Source: Hofstenia miamia (taxonomy: Eukaryota > Xenacoelomorpha > Acoela > Hofsteniidae). From it: a stretch of DNA of 64,000 bases. The first letter of the stretch is position 1. Every line of letters begins with the position of its first letter. Positions 44,332 through 55,639 of the stretch are shown in pieces. The notes under the pieces were generated by a model. It worked only from the letters and a program-made list of their open reading frames with translations. It was not told the origin of the DNA and did not search any database. The position numbers and the translations under genes are program-made. The stretch spans positions 112,505 to 176,504 of the forward strand of contig CABFPE010000167.1 in assembly GCA_900660155.1 (NCBI GenBank), read 5' to 3'.

Positions 44332-44949
44332 TTCAAGATCTCCCAAACAAATGGTTTTTAAAGCTATTTAAGATATACTTCATATATAAACAAAGTATAG
44401 ACAATATATAAATTAAAGGATCTGAGCATTTCACGGTTATTTTCTTGAAAAATATTTCTGCTACAATTTCACCAAAAGAAACTAATTGGTTTATTATTGA
44501 GCGCTTCTTCTGCAATAATCCAAAGTGAATTGCGTGTTACAAAAATTTACCTGATTCAATAACATAATCAGTCAAGAAAATTTTGCACATTTTAAATTAA
44601 ATATAATGTGTTCCCTTTATGGATGATATTAATTGAAAGAAATTTAAATTTTTTTTTGCAATGATCATCGACAATAAATTTTGTATCTTAAAGTAGTATT
44701 GACAATACCGCAAGCAATATAAATAACATTACTAAACAAAATATCTAATGTATAAATATCTGTGCTACTGCTATTTCAAACATATGATGATTCGTAAGTT
44801 TACACCGTGAGAATATATTGCTTGGAAAGACGCTCATTTTTAGTTAATTTTACCTATATAATTTCGAAGTACAGAATGTAATTTGAATTTTTTTCAAAGC
44901 AAATTTATTGCTTAATGTATACAAAAAATCTACAAACTAACACGTGACA
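44332..44949. other. AT-rich non-coding stretch
   Basis: No gene recognised. Its right part may be the 3' UTR of the minus-strand LINE. Confidence 0.4.
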
Positions 44950-47545
44950 AAAAAAAATAAAATCTAAACAAAAATTTAACTACAAATTAATATGTACAAT
45001 ATATACTAATATAATCGAAGTTTAGGGTTTTTATGTACTAGTTAAATGACTTTGATAGAAGCATACGTTGTTTCGAATTTAGGTTAGTTAAAAAAAGAAC
45101 AGCATTGAAAATGAGACAGAAAGCATTTATCAGTTGTTTATGATAATTGCTTGATATTACATTGCGTAAGTGATAGAGATATCTAATGCCTGCAGTCATT
45201 TTTTGAATCTTATTCAGTAGGAATTTTTCAAATTTTAATTCATTATCTATCTCCACTCCTAAATAGCTGACTGATTCACTTTGCTTTATTGGCTTATTAT
45301 TTATCTTTATTTCTATATCACTTATTAGAATTCTTTGTGCCTTCGGTGAAAAAATTATAAATTGAGTTTTTCCAATATTTAGTTTTAGTTGATTATTTGT
45401 AAAATAATTGTTTGTTCTACATCTGTTTGGAGGTTTTTTGTAGCATCATAATCATGTTTTGCGGTACTTATTACGCATGTGTCGTCGGCATATTGGTAAG
45501 TGTCGATGTTTTTAGTATGTTTTATTATATCATTTAGAAAAATTGCAAATAAAATAGGGCAGAGTACAGTGCCTTGGGGTACCCCACGGTCAGTCGTAAC
45601 ATAGCTTGATTTTTTACAGTTTAATATTACACGCTGCTGTCTATTTTTTAAGAAGTTCGTGATTAAATTGAGTTATCACCAAAATTATAATTTATAAGCT
45701 TGTCTTGCAAAATATCAAAATTCATTGAATTGAATGCTTTACTTAAATCTAATAATGCTACACAACTACAGTTATTATGAGATATATATACATTGATTAA
45801 ATGCGATTCACAATTGTTCTCCAAAAATTGGAAAAAAACGTTTAATTATAAGAAGCGGTTGATTTGTTGGTATCAAGTTTCTTAACAATGCTTTCTAATT
45901 CATTGATTGTAGCAATTCTAAAGGAAAATTGTTTTGATTGTTTGAGATTATCAGAATTTTATTTTTTCTTATAAGGTTGAAAATCGAAATTTCCAAGTTC
46001 TTTGAATGTTGAATTTAAATGATTTAGTATTTGGGTTTTGTCTGTATGGCCGTATTATTGATGTTTAATTCATTTATTTCTGATGAAAGACCTTTAGATT
46101 TTCCAATAAATTTATGGACGTATCGCCATTTCTATCGAGTAGAATTTAATTGATTAAAGAATCTTTTCCGAGCTTTAGTTAACTTTTTGGTCTTAATTGT
46201 TTTCTTTGATCTTTCATAATTGGTCCCATTAGTATTTGTCGGCTCGGATTTCGCAAGATCAAATCAAATTCTCGCTTAATTGATACTAGTTCACGAACTT
46301 GATTATCGTCGGTGTTTGAAAAAGGAAATTTAATCTTAACACTTCGCTTCTTATTGTTGCAACAGTGTTTACAACAACAACAANNNNNNNNNNNNNNNNN
46401 NNCATTTTTTAAATTATTACTTGAAATGACTAATTTTGGCTTAAATATCTTCGAATGTTGAAATTCTTTGATTGTAGGAGTAATAGTATTACTCAATTTT
46501 ACATTTTCACATTGATTTTTCAAGCATTTAATGAATTTCGACTTTATGCCACAAACAATATCTTCATATTCAAGTTTTAATGCATCTGATAATTTTAGTT
46601 CATTTATAAAGTCATCAAGATTAGAAAAATCTTTAAATAGCGCGTTTATTCGTCCATCCTTTATAAGAGGACTAGCTTTTAGAATTTCTGAATAATGCAT
46701 ATGATTGTTAATTAAGCAAAAAATAAATCTTACCGTTTAACAATCATTTTAGATACTGAATCTAATGTGTAAATATAGTTAAATGGGGTGTTTTTTAGAC
46801 CTTTTTCCATTTTTCATCAGAGTAAGATAATTAGTTTCTTGCATATATGAATTTAAATTGCTTGTTTTTAATAGTTTTGTTACTAATATATGTACACAGT
46901 GCATAATCACTAAATGATTCAAACATTAAGAATTTGAAGAAATCATCAGAATTGGTAAAAAAGTAATCAATTAAATTGTTCATTCGAGTTTGACAAACTG
47001 TATTAACACAACGAAGATTACAAGTAGCAGACATTTCATTTATAGAATTTCGTTCATATGAATTAAAGTAATTAATATTAAAGTCACCGAATATATTTAG
47101 AGTTATAATTATTACATATTTCAGATATTTCGCTGACTTTATAATTTAGATAATTTTTATTTGGCTTATAAGTTACGTTTATCAATTCTTTTTGCAAACA
47201 GTTCTCAATTGATTTTATTTCTATCCACAGCGATTCAAATATTTCATGATAGATTTCATATTCAGATTTACGGACTGGTTTTAAAGGATTTGGCACAATT
47301 ATATTATGTCCACCACCTCTACTTATTCGATTCTTAGAAAATACCTCAAAAATTTGTCTGTCTTGATTAAACAAGTTAGGGCCGATATCAGGCTTAAGCC
47401 AAGGTTCTGTAATTAAGAAAATTGCATTTTTTCCTATTTTTGTAATCAATTTTAAGAAATAATTTCTGTTTGAATTAAGGCTTCTAGCTTTAAGGTATAT
47501 ATATTTAATGTTATTAGAATAATTTTTCAATTTCGGACTCATTTA
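44950..47545 (-). mobile_element. LINE ORF2 (endonuclease and reverse transcriptase), minus strand
   Basis: The apurinic endonuclease domain starts at 47542 with YIYLKARSLNSNRN ('NarSl..k'), FLITEPWLKPDIGPN (TETWL-type) and SRGGGHNIIVPN (GGG.ai.v). It ends at 47034-46831 with MNNLIDYFFTNSDDF and FSDYALCTYI (SDH-type). A linker at 46700-46179 is crossed by a 19-N gap. RT motif A is near 45740-45770 (ALLDLSKAFNSMNFDIL). Motif B/C blocks are near 45470-45600 (RGVPQGTVLCPILFAIFLND, YQYADDTCVI). The thumb is at 45256-45038 (EIDNELKFEKFLLNKI, YHLRNVISSNYHKQ). Several frameshifts and stops separate the pieces, so it is inactive. It belongs with the ORF1 at 48655-49385. Confidence 0.85.
46384..46402. 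other. Assembly gap, 19 N
   Basis: Nineteen N bordered by a CAA run, within the LINE ORF2 linker. Confidence 0.99.
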
Positions 47546-47892
47546 GAATAGGACCAGGATTTGTTTCTATGTCACCGGAAATGAAATACCTAATAAAATA
47601 CTGCACACTTGCAGTAATTGAGATGTAAGTGCTTTCAGTGTTGTGTTTGCAAGTAGACATGTATATAGTATATAAATACATTTCGGAAAACAAAATATAT
47701 AACTAGATAATATATAAAAATATTTACAATTTTGATTGATTTAGTCATTCTAGAGATGAAAAGATGGAGTCGGAAGAAGACAGCGACGTGAAGAGGAGCA
47801 TATGACTTTGGAGTAAGGAACGTGAGGAGTACGGAGTGATGAAGCCGTGAGGGGTGTGGACTGAAGTGATTCTTTAGAATCTGAGTCATTTA

Positions 47893-48645
47893 TTTGATTC
47901 TATTGCCAGGTCAAGAAAACTAAATGTGCAAAACTGCTAGGCATACAAATACAAGACAACCTAAAATGGGACAGCCATATATATTACATAACAAAAAAGG
48001 CTGCAAAGAAACTACACTATCTTCGTCAATTAAAGAGAAGCAATGTTCCAAATACAGATATAATCACCATATATAAAGCCCTTTTAAGGTCACCACTTGA
48101 ATATGCAGGCCCATTGTTGCACAGCAGCATTACACAAGAACAAAGAAAGCAATTAGAAGCAATTCAAAAAAGAGCTCTAAAAATAGTGTTTAGAGATTAT
48201 GAATATGCTGAAGCAATGATAGCAGCAAATTGTGTTTCATTATATGATCGACGGCAATTTTTATGCAATCGATTATGGCAACATATGCAAAAACCAACGC
48301 ACCCACTGAATAAGTTGATCCCACAACAATCGTTCATTAACAAAATATGACCTAAGAAATAAACGTGAATGGGATTTAGTTTACAAAAGTAATAGACTAA
48401 ATGACAACTTCATATTCTCTGAAATCATCAAAAGATGTAAAAAATATTATGCATAATAAAATTGAATAAGAAGAGAAAAGACAGGATTATCTGTATCTCT
48501 AATATGTAGTTAGTCGCATCCTCCTCTTTTAGAATTGCAGAGACGCTGTAATGTCCATTTTTAATTTAAGTTAAATTTGTAAATTTTAGTTGAATGCACT
48601 ATTATTCAATCCAAGGATTTATATTCTTATTAAAGATGAATCCCA
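47893..48645 (+). mobile_element. LINE 3' fragment inserted between ORF1 and ORF2 of the minus-strand LINE
   Basis: An open stretch from about 47905 encodes KCAKLLGIQIQDNLKWDSHI, KKLHYLRQLKRSNVPNTDI and SPLEYAGPLLHSSITQEQRK, then QLEAIQKRALKIVFRDYEYA and VSLYDRRQFLCNRLW. This is the classic C-terminal end of a jockey/CR1-type RT. It carries its own 3' UTR ending near an ATTAAAGATGAA sequence (48630-48645). It opens without a start codon, so it is 5'-truncated, and there is a frameshift near 48350. Minus-strand ORF1 and ORF2 sequences flank it, so it inserted into the older LINE. Confidence 0.8.
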
Positions 48646-48654
48646 TCGTGGGAT

Positions 48655-49385
48655 AGGAGACTACAATTGATGGTTCTTCACGATAACATGAATTTTTTGA
48701 AGACAGGGATGACATTGAACTTCTTTGAAAAGACGCGTGATAGCGTAATAGGACTTTGTTAAATTCATCAATGACTTGATTTTGTTGTAAGAGTGAATAT
48801 TTGAAGACTGGTGTAATTTCAAAGAAGTAGATGAAACGTGGCGAGAATTTAAGACGAATCTGTTCAACTAGATGATTGATATTGGATTTGAATGTTCGAA
48901 CATCAGTGGAGTGTATTGCATCGATTAGACCAGTGTTAAGAATGACAGAATTGACGTGAACTTTTGGATATTGCGAGATCTTTTCAGCAAGACGTCTAGA
49001 ATTGTGACCAGAATAAGAATGGATGGACGTGGTTTGCTTAGGTAGAAGATTATGTGAGCGGACATTTCGAAGGATGCTGCTTCCAATGATTAATGAGGTT
49101 GTACCAGGTTTGATCGATTTTACTTGACTTCATGGTTTGTCAGACTTTCTTCTAGGAGACTTGGGTGGGTTTTTGAAGGAAATATACCGATGTGCTGAGG
49201 GAGAATCAAATGTTTGCGCTAAACAGGATGCATTGATAGAGCAAGTAGATTTGGTAGGAGAAGATTGTGTTGCAGCATTGGAGACAGAGTTGAGTGAGCT
49301 TTTGAAAAGAACTAGAAGAGCTTCAGCGGCATTTTCTTTGTCGAGGAGAGAGAACATTTGGTGCAGCGGCGTTTTTTATCTTTGA
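48655..49385 (-). pseudogene. LINE ORF1 with SGNH-esterase-like domain
   Basis: After the frame at 49357-49130 (Ser/Thr-rich, ending KNPPKSPRRKSDKP) a single in-frame TGA is followed, in the same frame, by VKSIKPGTTSLIIGSSILRN. Next come HSYSGHNSRRLAEKISQYPK and VNSVILNTGLIDAIHSTD. GSSILRNV corresponds to SGNH block I (GDS replaced by GSS). The Gly/Asn of HSYSGHNSRR match block II, and VILNTGLID sits where VIL.GTND (block III) is expected. Such esterase domains are known in CR1-type ORF1 proteins. The remainder reaches 48661 in another frame (SSTSLKLHQSSNIHSYNKI). Inactive copy. Confidence 0.7.
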
Positions 49386-49920
49386 TTAGAGAAGATGCCG
49401 CTAATAGCTTTTCACGTATCGCTTCTGCGAGCGAGAGAGAAACCCTTCCGTCCACGGACGATGCAAACATTTCTCACAACTAAGCTAATAATGAGTTCAC
49501 TTAAATAGTAAGTGTTTTACTATGCATATGCAATGACTTCCATAAACTTAAATAATACGATTTATCTAAAAAATAAATTTGTATGCTCTATTTGAAGCTT
49601 AATTTACGAATAAAATAATAAATTATGTAAAAATCTGTTAGAATTGGTGTGCAAGAATATTGAAAATACTGAACCCTATTCGAGTAAAAATAATTACAGC
49701 TTAAACCTTAATGTCATGCTAATAGATCATTAGTAACTAAAAATGATTAAACTTATTTTAACATAAATCGTATATGTTGCCCTCAGTAATACCGCCCGTC
49801 TTGCTATTTCGATGAGGCATACACATTTACATATTGATATAGACTTGAATTTAAATGTATTTGTTTTGTTTTGAATTATTTTGTGAATTTGAATAGTTTT
49901 GAAACCTCTGACTTTGCGCA
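49386..49920. other. Non-coding stretch
   Basis: A GC-richer part at 49400-49490 (TTCTGCGAGCGAGAGAGAAA, CGTCCACGGACGATG) may be the 5' UTR or promoter of the minus-strand LINE. The rest is AT-rich with no gene. Confidence 0.4.
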
Positions 49921-50151
49921 ATGCTAAAATATTTTAATATGCGTTATTTAACTGTAAATCCCTCTAAAACAGAATTTTGTGTTATGACTCCCTTTCATAA
50001 AGATAATCAATCACACATTATACATGTTTCGGGGTCAAAAATTACTCAAGTAGACTCCTTCAAATATCTTGGAGTAGCAATCGATAATAAATTGAACTAT
50101 TCAAATCAAATACGCAATGTATTACGCAAAATGACAATGGGAATTAACACT
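49921..50151 (+). mobile_element. Short LINE RT fragment
   Basis: KYFNMRYLTVNPSKTEFCVM and SFKYLGVAIDNKLNYSNQIR, then VLRKMTMGINT, align with the plus-strand LINE at 43390-43620 (KYFNMHKLNNNSEKTEFCIL, SFKYLGITIDSKLTYKQQV, LKRMAMSIKT). It is cut off on the right by the inverted-repeat DNA transposon at 50152 and truncated on the left near 49900. Confidence 0.8.
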
Positions 50152-50202
50152 ATGCCATTTTCCATTGTATTTGATACTCACAGTATTCTATTTGGCAAGC
50201 AT

Positions 50203-50395
50203 TAGTGAAAAAGGAGGATTTTGTATTGGTTACGTTTACCTCATATTTGCCTGGGATGTACTGGCACACTACTATTTACCGTGATGCGTCCTGGCATACT
50301 TGTCACCCTGTAGTGTCTATTGTATATAATTGTAATCTTTGTCGCCTATGTTCTAATAAAACGATTTTACTCATTTGTACTGTCAAATCATTACA
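50203..50395 (+). repeat. Mag-like element 5' LTR
   Basis: Begins TAGTGAAAAAGGAGGATTTT and ends AAATCATTACA. Paired with 54414-54606. TATATAATTGTAATC near 50325 and AATAAAACG at 50355-50363 are promoter- and polyadenylation-like. Confidence 0.92.
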
Positions 50396-50412
50396 TGGTG
50401 ACAGAGGTGGGA

Positions 50413-51120
50413 TGGCATTCGAAACATTGAAGCCTCTCCCCTTTGATAGTAATAGTCCAAGTATAGCAATCGAATGGACTAAATGCAAACGAAGCTTTAT
50501 GCTGTTCATGGAAGCCACTGAGGTTGATGAAAAGCCGGACAAGGTTAAAATTGGACTTCTGCTTCGATGCATTGGAGACGCAGCAAATGAAGTTTTTACG
50601 AATTTTACATGGCTAAGAACAGAGGATAAAAATAAAATCGAAAATGTCATGAAGAAACTTGATGATTACTTTAAACAAGGAACCAATGAAGTTTTTGAAC
50701 GATTTCAATTTTTCAAGCTATCTAAATCTAACGTGAAAATTGACCAATTTGTAAATATGTTAAGAACCCAGGCAAAACACTGCAATTTTGGACCACTCGA
50801 AGATAGTTTTATTCGGGATCGAATTTAAGACACCCGATTGCAAGAAAGACTTTTGAGAGAACCCAATATCGATCTCCAAAAAACTACTCAATTCTGTCGC
50901 AGAGCTGAGGAAACGACCGAACATTTACGGCAACTGAATATTGATGATGAAGATGTTAACACCAAACAAGAAATTGATGCTATTAGACGAAGAAAGAATC
51001 AGTTAAGCACGCAATATTATGAATGTAGACAATGTTGAAGGAATCATGCGGCTAGAAATGGTCCAGCATTCGGAAAAAGTGTAATAAATGCGGCAAGTCG
51101 AACCATTTCGCGGTAAAATG
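50413..51120 (+). pseudogene. Mag-like gag
   Basis: The Gag start is MAFETLKPLPFDSNSPSIAI, then WTKCKRSFMLFMEATEVDEK ('W..w...f..yl.at......k.i.lLl...G..a'), LLLRCIGDAANEVFTNFTW and FKQGTNEVFERFQFFKLSKS. The later part has REPNIDLQKTTQFCRRAEE and a zinc-knuckle half (CNKCGKSNHFAVKC near 51080-51120). The pattern is that of Mag-like Gag. Capsid and nucleocapsid parts are both recognisable; the gene is broken. Confidence 0.85.
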
Positions 51121-53000
51121 CAGAGCCCATTTGCAAAGAAACTCTTTTCACTACAAAAGACGCCAAGATTTTGACAACTTGGATGAAGAAGATGTACAAA
51201 GTGAAGACGAATCAAATTATGAATGCGATGTGATTCATTCGTCAAAGGGAAAAACAAGAAATAAAGATATTACAACAACTATCCTAATTGAGGACTATCC
51301 CCTTAACATCAAATTTGAATGTGGTGCTCAATGTAATGTCTCACCATTAAAAATCCTAAAAGAAATTGAAAAGAAGTCTAACAAAAAGATACCAATATCA
51401 CGATCTCGTGGCAAGCTTACTGGTTATAACAGACAGAATATTCCAATCAGTGGATAATTAAAATTACCTACTGTCATAGGAACGAATAAGCGAAAATTAA
51501 ATGTGAAATTCTTAGTTGTTCCAACTAATAACAAGGCTATTCTAGGCCTAAACACTTCGTTGAAATCAGAAATACTGGGAGTAAGATTCAAGAAACCGGA
51601 GGAGAACGAAATACACGCTATCAAAACTCGAGAGATTCGAACCCTTTTCGGATGGGGTTTGGAACGCAATAGACAATCACAAAACATCCGGGCCAACAAA
51701 AGATGTTTTAAAGGAGATATTGCAAAAATACAATGACGTTTTCTCTGGATATGGTAGAGTTCATGATGAGTATGAAATCCCCTTGAAGCGATTTGCAAGA
51801 CCAATTATGCATCCCCCTAGAAGATACCCTTTGTCGTTAATTCCAAGGTTGAGAAGCAAGTTGAAAGATCCTCAAGCATCTGGAATAATTTCAAAGGTGG
51901 ATGAAGCAACAGAATGGGTTGGTAGCATGGTAATTGTCGAAAAGTCTAACGGAGATTTAAAGATTACATTTGATAACAAAACACTGAACCAACAAATTAA
52001 CCGAGAATACCACTATCCGCCTTCGAACGCAAGACTTCGAGAGTTCGTCAATGGCAAGAAGTTTTTTACAGTCATGCGTTCAGCACTCCTCTGTAACTTT
52101 AACACCCCATTTGGTCGATATTGTTGGAACCGAATACCTTTGGATTGTCATCTGCATCAGACAAATCGCAGAGTATGATTGAACGAGAGTTTGGAGACAT
52201 AGAAAACGTAATCAAAATCCACGACGACATCTGCATAGCTACAGCGACAAGAGAAACTCATATTGAAACAGTGAAATTAGTACTACAACGAGCACTCTTA
52301 AGGAATATCAAACTTAATAGAAGATTCAACTGATGAAGAACCCTGTAAAATATATGGGATTTATCATAGATGACCTTGGATTCCATCCCGACCCAAATAA
52401 AGTACAAGTCATTGAAAGATACTCAACACCAACAGATAAACAGTCTCTTCAATGATTTCTTGGAATGGTCAACTATTTATCCGAGTTTATTCCTAACTAC
52501 TCAGAAATTACAACGCTTTTGCGACACCTGCTAAAGAAAGATCGGCAATTTATGTGGGATAAGCAACACGAAAAATCCGTCCAACACCTGAAGGAACTCC
52601 TAACGTCCAATCCAATACTAAGGCATTTCGATAATAAGCTAATTGTCACTATCCAACCGGATGCATCAAAATCAGCACTAAGAGTTTGTCTCATTCAAGA
52701 AAATAAACCAATCGCTTATGCTGCAAGATCGATGACAAAGACAGAAGAAAACTATTCACAGATCGAAAAAGAATTGCTAGCCATCACGTATGCTTGTAGA
52801 CATTTTCATCAATACACATATGGACTGCCCGTAGTGGTCGAATCCGATCACAAACCGCTGTAAAACTTGCAACTTAAGCCGTTATCAACATGCCCTCCAA
52901 GAGTGCAGCACCTCTTTGTAATACTGCAGAAATACCCAGCACTAAAAATCAAATACAAACCAGGTAAATTACTCTTTCCTTCCGGACACACTATCTAGAT
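51121..53000 (+). pseudogene. Mag-like protease, reverse transcriptase and RNase H
   Basis: A protease segment near 51290-51340 has IKFECGAQCNVSPLKIL, resembling the 'F.lDTGA.cNv' of Mag-like elements. RT starts near 51720 (YNDVFSGYGRVHDEYEIPLK, ARPIMHPPRRYPLSLIPRLR, ASGIISKVDEATEWVGSMVI) and continues past 52330, with DIENVIKIHDDICIATATR near its catalytic DD block. The RT end (FLGMVNYLSEFIPNYSEITT) and RNase H (QPDASKSALRVCLIQENKPI, TKTEENYSQIEKELLAITYA, ESDHKPL) follow at 52465-52863. All are typical of the C-clade of Gypsy. Broken. Confidence 0.88.
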
Positions 53001-53005
53001 TCAAG

Positions 53006-54285
53006 TTGCCAAGAGTAAACAGTACTAAATTGGAACGAAAGTTAGAGATAGCTGTCCACGCATTGTCAACGACTGAAGCACTGAACATAGATCAAGTTCG
53101 CAATGAAATTTTGAGCGATCCGGACTCAAAGACGGTTATGAGATTCATTGAATCTACTTGGACTGATAGACGATTTCTAACATCATGGGAACAAAAGAAT
53201 TTAGAAAAAATCAAACATGAACTTTATATTAAAGACAGACTTATCATGCGGAATTGTTGTGTCTACATACCTAAGTCATGCAGAGAACAAGTAATTGAAG
53301 TACTTCACATATGGATATAATGAAGACTAAAAAGTTCGCGAGATAGTTTGTTTTCTGGCCACGAATGGGTGATGATATCGAATCATTCATCGCAAAATGT
53401 GTGACATGCAAGATGCACCAAACAATAAACAAGAAAGAACCATTGATCCATCACGAAAGACCGCCACTTCCGTTACCACAAAATTGGTCTCGATATTGCA
53501 GAAATAAATATCAAAACCTTTCTCATCTGTGTTGACTATTATTCGAGATTCCTTCAAAGTCAGCAGATAAATAGGAAAGATGCACATGCAGTTATTCAAA
53601 AATTAAAAGATATTTTCTCAATGCATGGAATTCCTTACCAGGTTGTTGCTGATAATAACCCATTTGGCTCAAAAGAGTTTGAATTTTTTGAACATAGGCT
53701 TGGCATCTCATTGCTGCATAGCAGTCCCAAGTATCCGCAATCCAATGGTATGGTCGAAAAGGCAGTCAGAATTTTCAAAGAAATTTTTAAGAAGACTCCC
53801 GACTGCAGAAGAGCACTGATGGACTATAATAACTCACCGTTATCATTCTGTAAGTACTCTCCATCTCAGTTGTTTTATAGTCGCTGTTAAGATCCAATGC
53901 ACTGGTTATAAATGAAGGGCTCATCCCAAAAGTGGTTCCAAGAAATGAATTTAAAAAATTGGAAAGCAAATACAGATCTTCTCAGGAAAACTTCTACAAC
54001 CGTCAGGCGCGAGCATTAGAAGATCTAAAACCTGGATCAAATGTACGAGTTGTAACATTGGGAAACTCTATTGGAGTCGTGGTTGGTAAAGCAAAATTAC
54101 CAAGATCATATATTGTAAAAGTGGGAAAAGTTTTTATCAGAAGAAATCGACGACATTTGATAGACTTGGGCAAAGCTACGGCAGCAGAAACAATAAGGAA
54201 CTATAGTCCCGTAGACGATTTTGATGGGTTAGTTCAAGATTATGCATCCACTTCTCACAACCATCACCGAAGTAACAGGAAATGA
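53006..54285 (+). pseudogene. Mag-like integrase
   Basis: The N-terminal linker is at 53006-53320 (DRLIMRNCCVYIPKSCREQV). The zinc region is near 53340-53420 (CVTCKMHQ-type). Core pieces are at 53480-53890: VVADNNPFGSKEFEFFEH (second Asp block), SSPKYPQSNGMVEKAVRIFK (Glu block) and LMDYNNSPLSFCKYSPSQLF. A C-terminal domain at 53932-54285 has KPGSNVRVVTLGNSIGVVVG and AKLPRSYIVKVGKVFIRRNR. Order and motifs are typical of Mag-like integrases. Several breaks. Confidence 0.88.
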
Positions 54286-54413
54286 AGAAGCACCAACAAC
54301 GTCGGGAATCAACAATTCATCCATCCGTATAAAGGAGAGACCGCAAAGAGAAAGAAGACCTCCTCAATACTATGGTTGCCCAATAAATTCAAGCTATCAC
54401 TTCAACTAAGAAC

Positions 54414-54606
54414 TAGTGAAAAAGGAGGATTTTGTATTGGTTACGTTTACCTCATATTTGCCTGGGATGTACTGGCACACTACTATTTACCGTGATGCGT
54501 CCTGGCATACTTGTCACCCTGTAGTGTCTATTGTATATAATTGTAATCTTTGTCGCTGGTGTTTTAATAGAACGATTTTACTCATTTGTACTGTAAAATC
54601 ATTACA
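54414..54606 (+). repeat. Mag-like element 3' LTR
   Basis: Same ends as the 5' LTR (TAGTGAAAAAGGAGG to AATCATTACA), with about six differences, mostly clustered at 54555-54575. Confidence 0.92.
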
Positions 54607-55318
54607 GCAATAGCTCCATTCTATTTGACACTAACGTCATTCTATTTGGCAACAGTGTTATTCTATTTGGCAGAGTCAAAAAATAAATTCACAAAATAGT
54701 TTTTTAGCATTTCTATATAGTAAATTTTACTAACTAATAAAGTCTCCTTGTAAGGGTGACAACAGCTATCATTGTGTATTTAAAACTCAAAATGTACCCA
54801 ATTGTTTGTTCCCCAATTAAAAAATATCATTTTAAGTATACATGTAGCGTAGGTAATGTACAATTATACCATTCTGGGTAAGAAGGTTACTCTCTTAGAG
54901 ATATATTTACCCTTGTCCAAAAAACCCAGATACTGAGGATGAGTGGGCAAAGAAGAAAATAAGCATTGTGAATGTGTATGAAAATTGGTGTACCAATTTT
55001 TACAGGATTTATTAAGTCATTTATTTATTTAATTAATACTTAATTGTACTGTTCATGCATGGCACACAACCAAGGAAAAATCCCAGATACATTTGCAGAA
55101 AAGGAAATTGTATTTTAATAGTGTTTTGTGAAGTTTTAGGTTTCATATACATGCATAGTATAATTACTTATTATAAATTATTTTTATGTCTATCTCTCTC
55201 TTGTGTACTTTTTAAATATATTTTTTTACTGCCAAATAAAATAACACTATTGCCAAATAGAATACCGTTAGCGCGAAATATAATGACGTTAGTGCCAAAT
55301 AAAATGGGAAATGGTATA

Positions 55319-55527
55319 GAATTACCAGGCCCGTCATTTGACGGTTAATGAATTTTCTTTCTCTTTTAGCTCTGTACTGTCAAATATTACAAAGCCGTGA
55401 TTTCTAGACTTAATATTTATCTGTTGTGAACCTATGAGTAAAGTTAGCTTATCCTTCAATACACTATTTAATCCGTCACGTCCAAATCTACCTAGAATTA
55501 CCACACCAGTCAATTGACGGGTGAATA
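55319..55527. repeat. Direct repeat with palindromic CCGTCAATTGACGG core
   Basis: GAATTACCAGGCCCGTCATT with TGACGG following (55319-55344) and GAATTACCACACCAGTCAAT with TGACGGG (55496-55522) are direct repeats 177 bases apart. Each contains a near-perfect palindrome (CCGTCA..TGACGG). A TTAA follows the first at 55343-55346. They could be subterminal repeats of the piggyBac-type element just downstream. Confidence 0.6.
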
Positions 55528-55639
55528 GCATTCACTTATTTCTCTACATTATTATTGGACAGTAATCGTTTTGTCAGGGAACAATAATAGCCAATAGTAT
55601 CTTGCACACTCAGCACACACACAGATATTGTGAACACAG

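Larger units (their letters stand above)
50203..54606 (+). mobile_element. Mag-like Gypsy LTR element
   Basis: LTRs of 193 bp (50203-50395 and 54414-54606) differ at about six positions by eye (roughly 97% identical). A primer-binding-site-like TGGTGACAGAGGTGGGA follows the 5' LTR at 50396. Gag starts near 50413, followed by a CCHC knuckle, protease, RT, RNase H and integrase in Gypsy order over 4.4 kb. Short LTRs and the protease and RT motifs point to the Mag/C-clade. It is a fairly young insertion but broken, with perhaps ten disruptions. It lies inside the inverted-repeat DNA transposon. No clean target duplication is visible. Confidence 0.9.
50152..55315. mobile_element. DNA transposon with repetitive inverted ends, split by a Mag-like Gypsy element
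   Basis: The left end at 50152-50202 reads GCCATTTTCCATTGTATTTG and then ATTCTATTTGGCA. It continues after the Gypsy insertion at 54607-54672 with ATTCTATTTGACACTAACG, ATTCTATTTGGCAACAGTG and ATTCTATTTGGCAG. The right end at 55228-55313 holds the same units in reverse complement (CTGCCAAATAAAATAACAC, GCCAAATAGAAT, GTTAGTGCCAAATAAAATGG). Each terminus is thus built of three or four units of about 20 bases. The internal part, about 550 bases (54673-55227), has no transposase, so the element is non-autonomous. TA dinucleotides at both edges suggest a TA target, which is uncertain. Confidence 0.65.

Noticed and set aside
47635-47889. 84-codon minus-strand frame upstream of LINE ORF2
   Set aside because: Composition changes abruptly within it and no motif is present; probably LINE leader sequence.
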